A stretch of 9,592 bases of DNA. Origin: Propionibacteriaceae bacterium. Its GTDB lineage: Bacteria > Actinomycetota > Actinomycetes > Propionibacteriales > Propionibacteriaceae. Each line of letters begins with the position of its first letter. Position 1 is the first letter of the stretch. Of this stretch, positions 5,631 to 9,592 are shown piece by piece. The notes beneath the pieces are model-generated. The model did not search any database. It worked only from the letters and a program-made list of their open reading frames with translations, and was not told the DNA's origin. The DNA lies in assembly GCA_020438595.1 (NCBI GenBank), contig JAGQUI010000076.1, positions 1 to 9,592 of the forward strand, written 5' to 3'. Made by a program: the position numbers and the translations under genes.

Positions 5631-6956
5631 TTGGCCGCCTCCGCTCTCGACCTACTGAACGCCCTCGATGCCCGGCTCGACGACCTCGAGGCCACCTCCA
5701 TGACCCCTGGCTCGATCCCACGCGTACGCCAGGAATGGGGCGCCCTGGCGCGCGCCAGCCTCGAACTCCTCCACGCGAGCCCGCACCACGCCGAAGTCAG
5801 CGACCGGCGAACCGAAGCCCTGCTCGACTCCCTGGCCGCGATCCCCGGCGAGTACCCGCTTCCCGCGCCCGGCACAGGGCTGATGGCCATCACCGCGGCC
5901 ATCGGCTGCACCGCGGAGGTCATGCGCACCCGGACCCCCACCAGCCCAGCGACCCGCAACCAGGCAGGCGATGAGATCCGCGCCAGCCTGGAGGCCGCTC
6001 TGGGACGGGCTGCCCGCTGGACCCAACACGGCTTCCAGACTGCCGGAGGCCCGCCCGACCCCCAGATCGTCCGTCTGGCCGGCATCGACGCCGAGCCCTA
6101 CCGATCGCCCGCCCTGCACGCGTGGCGCATCATCGGTCCGACCGACCCGGGCATCGACGGTGCCGTCTCCCGCTGGGAGGGGGCGGCCACCGGAGCGATC
6201 ACCAGCCCCCGCACGGTGACCCAACTCGCCCTCCAGCTCGCATCAGCAGACATCGCGCTCCTGTGCGCGTCCACCAGCGCCGTCATACAGCGCGCGATCC
6301 AGACCGGCGTCATCTCAGACAGTTCTGCAGCCGTCGACGCTCTCGACTCCGCCGGACGCTCCTGGCGCGAAGCCGCGCGCTGGCCGGGCGAACTGCGCCT
6401 GGGTGGACGCGCGACCGACCTCCGACGCGCCTCAGCCGATCTGCGCCGATGCCTGGACGACTCGCTGAGAAGCGGCCGCGGCTGGAAACAGCCGTCCGAC
6501 CTGTTCGCCGAGACCTCCCCAGAGCAGTTCGTAGCTGTCGCCCACTCCGCCCTCCAGTCCGCCATCAGGGTCAGCCGGCACGTCGTGGCCGCCATGGAGG
6601 TGATGACCCACGGAGCGAGCCGAGTCTGGGTGGACGCCGGCCACATCCCGACGCCCACGCAGACGGCGCGATCGACACTGGACAACCACTACGACTGGGC
6701 GCCCGACCCGGTCGGCTTCCACTCCGCCGAGACGCTGCGCGACAGGACATCCCGAGCCATGACCAGACTGGCACACGCAACCCCGCTGACAATCGAAGCG
6801 ATCACCGCGAGCACGTCCCGACTCGAGCAAGACGAAGACGAAGGCCCCTGGGAGACGGTGTCGCCACCCCTCGACCCACTCCGAGCCGCCCAGGAGTGGG
6901 CGAGTCGGGCGGTGATCGCGCCCCCAGAACCGCCCGCACACACCATTAGCCTCTGA
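5631..6956 (+). CDS. large helical protein of unknown function, second of a coupled pair
   Basis: The product is 441 aa from a TTG at 5631, with GGTGAG six bases upstream inside the end of the previous gene; only one base separates the two genes. Codon bias is strong. The protein is almost entirely helix-like and rich in Ala, Arg, Ser and Thr, without signal peptide, membrane segments, nucleotide-binding loop or metal motif. Notable stretches are an N-terminal acidic helix (ALDLLNALDARLDDLEA), ALHAWRIIGPTDPGIDGAVS near 160-180, a long helical middle, FAETSPEQFVAVAHSALQSA near 290-310, and an acidic tail with EQDEDEGPWE. Regular helices with buried hydrophobics suggest a cytoplasmic scaffold or bundle. 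I do not recognise the family. The gene is divergent from the secretion cluster and only 0.5 kb away, but nothing links it functionally to it. Confidence 0.75.
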   Translation: MAASALDLLNALDARLDDLEATSMTPGSIPRVRQEWGALARASLELLHASPHHAEVSDRRTEALLDSLAAIPGEYPLPAPGTGLMAITAAIGCTAEVMRTRTPTSPATRNQAGDEIRASLEAALGRAARWTQHGFQTAGGPPDPQIVRLAGIDAEPYRSPALHAWRIIGPTDPGIDGAVSRWEGAATGAITSPRTVTQLALQLASADIALLCASTSAVIQRAIQTGVISDSSAAVDALDSAGRSWREAARWPGELRLGGRATDLRRASADLRRCLDDSLRSGRGWKQPSDLFAETSPEQFVAVAHSALQSAIRVSRHVVAAMEVMTHGASRVWVDAGHIPTPTQTARSTLDNHYDWAPDPVGFHSAETLRDRTSRAMTRLAHATPLTIEAITASTSRLEQDEDEGPWETVSPPLDPLRAAQEWASRAVIAPPEPPAHTISL

Positions 6957-7213
6957 CCTGAGTTGGCTCACGGTTCGCGGCTCGGCTGAGTGAATGAGCT
7001 GCTGGCTGTTTCGGGTCTGGCCGTGTCGCGGCCTTGCATACTAACCGGGGGCTGTCGGTAGCGTCGCAGATTTGCCTTCACTGATCTGTGCAGGAGCCCT
7101 CGCTGTAGTGATCCTCGGGGATCAGGGCCCCCGACGGCGAAATCTAGCCCGGCCCATGCACGGCCTCCGACTCATGGAATCATGACGTCCGTGGACGCAA
7201 CTGGGGGCCAGGA
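6957..7213 (+). other. 257-bp spacer with a hairpin and two tiny ORFs
   Basis: The left 150 bp show only short inverted repeats. TGATCC-TCGG-GGATCA (7109-7124) is a clean small hairpin. After it, two mini-ORFs lead into the lipoprotein start (see separate entries). CATACT near 7037-7042 resembles a -10 box but has no -35 partner, so no promoter is called. Confidence 0.4.
7109..7124 (+). terminator. 6-bp stem with TCGG tetraloop between genes
   Basis: TGATCC (7109-7114) pairs perfectly with GGATCA (7119-7124) around TCGG. GCCCT (7096-7100) could pair with AGGGC (7124-7128), competing for the last base of the inner stem. It is 150 bp past the stop of the upstream gene and 90 bp before the lipoprotein start, with no T tract. 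A terminator, an operator or a 5'-leader RNA element are all possible. Confidence 0.3.
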
Positions 7214-7217
7214 ATGA
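7156..7217 (+). promoter_or_regulatory. two nested mini-ORFs joined by ATGA overlaps, possible leader
   Basis: An ATG at 7156 opens a 9-codon frame (MHGLRLMES) ending in TGA at 7183-7185. This stop overlaps the ATG at 7182 as ATGA. The second frame has 11 codons (MTSVDATGGQE) and ends in TGA at 7215-7217, which overlaps the lipoprotein ATG at 7214 again as ATGA. The first has no visible Shine-Dalgarno; the second has only GGAA close by. The arrangement would allow reinitiation into the lipoprotein gene, but it may be chance. Confidence 0.25.
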
Positions 7218-8974
7218 GAGCGCGGGCAGGAGTCGTCGTCGCGGTCGTGGCGGCGCTGATCTTTTCAGGTTGCTCGGCGGCCGAGCCTGTGGACGACGAA
7301 TCGTCGTGGTCCGGGCTCGTCGGCCGAGGCCAGGTGAGTGCCAGCGTCGGGGACGCCATTGTCATCTTCCCCGCCGGCGTCGCGCCCGCCGGTACAGGCG
7401 CCAAAGTGGTCAGAAAGCCCGCCACCGCACCCGACGAAGGTTTGGTGGCATTCTCCGACACCATCGACATCTCCTTGGAGGGCGGACTGCAGCCAGCGCA
7501 ACCCGTTTCCATCGTTCTGCCCGTCCAACTGCCCGCCTCCCTATCCACCAAGGAGGTCACGGACATGTGGCTGTTCGTCGCGTCCAAACGCTCGGACGGC
7601 CAGGAGGACTATGCGTCCGGCACCTATGATCCCGCGGCCAAGACCTACACGGTCAACGTCAAACACTTCTCCGACTTCAAGGTCCTGGGGATCGACGTCG
7701 GCGCCGCATTGGACGAGGTGCGTACGTCCATCATGCAAGGCCTCGGATTGGAGTATCCGGCCCCCGACTGCGTCGGCAAGTCGGCCACGGTGAACGATGT
7801 GAAGTACGAAGCCGTCTCGCCACCCGGCGCCCATCTGTGCCTCTCTGCGAGCAACGGCACGCTGGTGGTGGAGGCCTACCCGGCCGTCGCGATGCCCTAC
7901 CTGTTGACGCCGAAACCGAAAGTCGACGGAACTACCGCGGCCACGGAGATCAGCCTCAGCACCGCCAGCCTCATCGCGTTCGCGAGGGCGTTGCGCTTGA
8001 TCGGGACACACAGCACCACCGGCGTCTTCCCCGGCGCGAAAGCCACCTACCGATTCACCGGTCAGCCCGCGGCCGTCTCGCTCAAGCTCGAGCAGTACCC
8101 AGTGCTCCTCCTCATGGTGATCCTCGCCAAGACCCTCGACACCCTGGGGCTCGCCACGATCGACAAGCTGGAGGATCTCCAGTGTCTGTCCGATGTGGCC
8201 TCGACCAATACCGCCGTCAACAAAGGCATCAACGGTGAGAGCGTGGGCGCGTTTGCTCGATCCTTCTTCTCGTGCGCGGGCACCCTGAGCGACCTCAGCC
8301 CCCTCGGCCGCTTCCTGATCGCCGCAATCGGGACCGCTCCAGCCCTCCTCGTGACGGCGATCGTGGGCATCATCAACGAATTCACCGGGCTGGCCACACA
8401 GCGCGTAGACCTGATGGTCACGAGTCTGCGTCCGACCAGTTCCTATCTGCTCAACTCCGAACTGTCCGCGCACGTCTGTTGGACAGGGAAGGTCGGCTGG
8501 GACCACGCCACACCGATCCAACTCAAGGACGGTCAGGGAACCGCGTTTGCGCCCGATGGGTCGTTCGGCGGCGCCAGCGTCATTGATACGAAGGTCGTGG
8601 GCTGGGCTGATCTCAACGGCGACGGCAGCAAGGAGGTCGTCCTCGCTCTTCAGTGCGCGGGCAGCCCGCCCGAACAGTGCTGCGCCGGCCGGCAATCGAC
8701 AGCGACCACAGTGGTCGGCTTCGCCGTCAACGGCAGGAGGCTGACCAAGGCCGCGCCGTCGCTCATGGGCGGTCAGTCGGGCCCCGGCGACAAGTACGGG
8801 CCTGCAGACCGACAGATCTCCTCCGCCAAACTGAGCGGGAGCACCGTGATCACTAAGGAGTACATCGTCTATCCAGAGGGTTACACAGCCCAGCAGGTTG
8901 GGGGGGACCCCTATGCAAAGGTAACTGTGAAGTACACGCTGCGGAACGGCGCCTGGATAGCGTCCCGTCCCTGA
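7214..8974 (+). CDS. large lipoprotein with ZU5-like domain and one VCBS/FG-GAP-like motif
   Basis: The product is 586 aa. The ATG at 7214 follows GGGGGCCAGGA and begins a lipoprotein signal peptide with FSGC (Cys20). Residues about 37-155 read as a beta-sandwich of the ZU5-like type: VSASVGDAIVIFPAGVAPAG, VSIVLPVQLPASL, MWLFVASKRSDGQEDY, ending in KHFSDFKVLGID. The middle is mixed, with two hydrophobic helices near 292-312 and 365-395 that could be amphipathic or membrane-associated. Near 461-478, GWADLNGDGSKEVVLALQC matches an FG-GAP/VCBS-type calcium-binding loop (DxNxDG). A CC pair near 490 and scattered cysteines suggest disulfides. It should be anchored outside the cell and could serve in surface binding or envelope interaction. 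Family membership of the whole chain is unknown. Strong codon bias supports it as a real gene, and no mobile-element signature is seen nearby. Confidence 0.8.
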   Translation: MRARAGVVVAVVAALIFSGCSAAEPVDDESSWSGLVGRGQVSASVGDAIVIFPAGVAPAGTGAKVVRKPATAPDEGLVAFSDTIDISLEGGLQPAQPVSIVLPVQLPASLSTKEVTDMWLFVASKRSDGQEDYASGTYDPAAKTYTVNVKHFSDFKVLGIDVGAALDEVRTSIMQGLGLEYPAPDCVGKSATVNDVKYEAVSPPGAHLCLSASNGTLVVEAYPAVAMPYLLTPKPKVDGTTAATEISLSTASLIAFARALRLIGTHSTTGVFPGAKATYRFTGQPAAVSLKLEQYPVLLLMVILAKTLDTLGLATIDKLEDLQCLSDVASTNTAVNKGINGESVGAFARSFFSCAGTLSDLSPLGRFLIAAIGTAPALLVTAIVGIINEFTGLATQRVDLMVTSLRPTSSYLLNSELSAHVCWTGKVGWDHATPIQLKDGQGTAFAPDGSFGGASVIDTKVVGWADLNGDGSKEVVLALQCAGSPPEQCCAGRQSTATTVVGFAVNGRRLTKAAPSLMGGQSGPGDKYGPADRQISSAKLSGSTVITKEYIVYPEGYTAQQVGGDPYAKVTVKYTLRNGAWIASRP

Positions 8975-9109
8975 ATGCTGAACCTTGCTGGGCTTGGCAC
9001 AGAGGCTTCGTGCAAAACTCGGCACATCAACGTCGCGAAGTTCGACACGTAGGGCTAGCACAACGCCGGACTTGCGGCCGACCACGAGCATGGGAGGGGC
9101 CGGCACTGG
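8975..9109. other. convergent spacer without a clear terminator
   Basis: This 135-bp stretch separates the ends of the lipoprotein gene and the RES-domain gene. Only short dyads are seen, such as GTGC/GCAC near 9011-9026. No stem with a T tract was found for either side. Confidence 0.4.
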
Positions 9110-9592
9110 TCAGATGAGCCGGTAGCCGAGTTCCTGTCCCGCGATCCGGCTGGCGATCGCGTGCATGGTGGGTTCGGCGAGCGGTCTGGAGAAGTCGGGA
9201 GCGGCGGGGAGGCCGGTCCGGGCGGGGTTCCACAGCACGACGTTCGTGCCGCCGGTCATGGTGGATGGTGCCCACAGGCCGTCGAGGTCGGGCCAGGTGG
9301 CGCGGATCTGCCGTGCCCACGCCCTGCAGGTGCTCTTGGGGGCGGTGGCGAGGGCGAACGCGGCGCCGTTGCGGAGTGCCCAACCGCCGGTCAGGTCGAG
9401 CAGTCGCAGGTCGCGGGTGGGCGTCCAGGCGGTGACCTGGGGTCCGAAGCTGCGAGAATCGACGACCCGGGTGGCCTGGAAGGTCTCGGCCATCGCGGTG
9501 GCCAGGCTGGTGGCCGTGTACAGCACCCCTTCGACCGACGGTGCGGCAGGTTCGGGTTGCGGGTCGTAGCGCATGGTCGGGATCGGGCCGAA
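9110..9592 (-). CDS. RES-domain protein (NAD+-degrading toxin family), 5' end outside window
   Basis: 160 residues are visible and the frame stays open to the right edge. An internal ATG at 9574 could be taken as the start, but six in-frame residues before it (FGPIPT) continue the usual RES pattern in which an FGP-like stretch precedes a RYDP/RFDP segment, so the true start is probably further right. After it, GVLYTATSLATAMAETFQAT carries the Tyr and Glu typical of the RES active site. LRLLDLTG, WPDLDGLWAPSTMTGGTNVV and the C-terminal AGQELGYRLI fit later family blocks. The conserved N-terminal Arg would lie beyond the edge. Characterised RES toxins consume NAD+ by phosphorolysis or hydrolysis and are held by Xre/MbcA-like antitoxins, usually encoded just upstream, here off the window. 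Whether this one is an active toxin or an orphan cannot be told. Confidence 0.8.
   Translation of the reverse strand, partial: FGPIPTMRYDPQPEPAAPSVEGVLYTATSLATAMAETFQATRVVDSRSFGPQVTAWTPTRDLRLLDLTGGWALRNGAAFALATAPKSTCRAWARQIRATWPDLDGLWAPSTMTGGTNVVLWNPARTGLPAAPDFSRPLAEPTMHAIASRIAGQELGYRLI

Noticed and set aside
5249..6085. A 278-codon minus-strand frame opposite the helical pair.
   Set aside because: Antisense shadow: Ser/Arg/Ala-rich without domain features, while the plus-strand frames have better codon bias and a coupled start/stop junction.
7541..9106. A 521-codon open frame on the minus strand.
   Set aside because: It is antisense to the lipoprotein gene, has Gly/Arg/His-rich composition and no recognisable domain.
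1..9592. CRISPR arrays, tRNA or rRNA genes, insertion sequences, transposase or integrase genes.
   Set aside because: No regularly spaced direct repeats, no cloverleaf-like or rRNA-like stretches, and no transposase or integrase motifs were seen on either strand by eye.

Overview
The window is high-GC DNA with strongly GC-biased third codon positions, GTG and TTG starts next to ATG, and short or overlapping gene junctions. This fits a filamentous or mycelial actinobacterium; I cannot name the genus. All protein identifications rest on reading motifs by eye, with no database search.

Left part (1-4647, minus strand). Six genes run leftwards: a sigma-factor-like regulator, an NTF2-like lipoprotein, a secreted Cys-rich PKD-like protein, a membrane-anchored SAF-domain protein (CpaB/RcpC-like), a MinD/CpaE/TadZ-like protein with a degenerate P-loop, and the N-terminal part of a CpaF/TadA secretion ATPase cut by the left edge. 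The last five are separated by overlaps or gaps of 27 bp or less and look like one transcription unit. The set resembles the core of a Tad/Flp-type pilus or secretion machine in an actinobacterial version, with a lipoprotein and a PKD-like exported protein added. The inner-membrane platform genes (TadB/TadC) and any pilin would lie beyond position 1.

Middle (4648-5329). Upstream of the regulator is a compact regulatory-looking segment. It holds two adjacent dyads: one is built from two inverted DnaA-box-like nonamers, the other is a perfect 10-bp inverted repeat. Beyond it is a small minus-strand gene (4848-5129), then about 200 bp with conflicting coding signals.

Right part. Two tightly coupled plus-strand genes of unknown function (5330-5629 and 5631-6956) are followed by a 257-bp spacer with a hairpin and a cascade of two tiny ORFs. 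The spacer leads into a large predicted lipoprotein (7214-8974) with a ZU5-like N-terminal region and one FG-GAP/VCBS-like calcium-binding motif. The right edge holds a convergent minus-strand RES-domain gene (NAD+-consuming toxin family), whose 5' end and any antitoxin lie outside the window.

There is no clear insertion sequence, CRISPR array, tRNA or rRNA. No gene-free stretch exceeds 300 bp.
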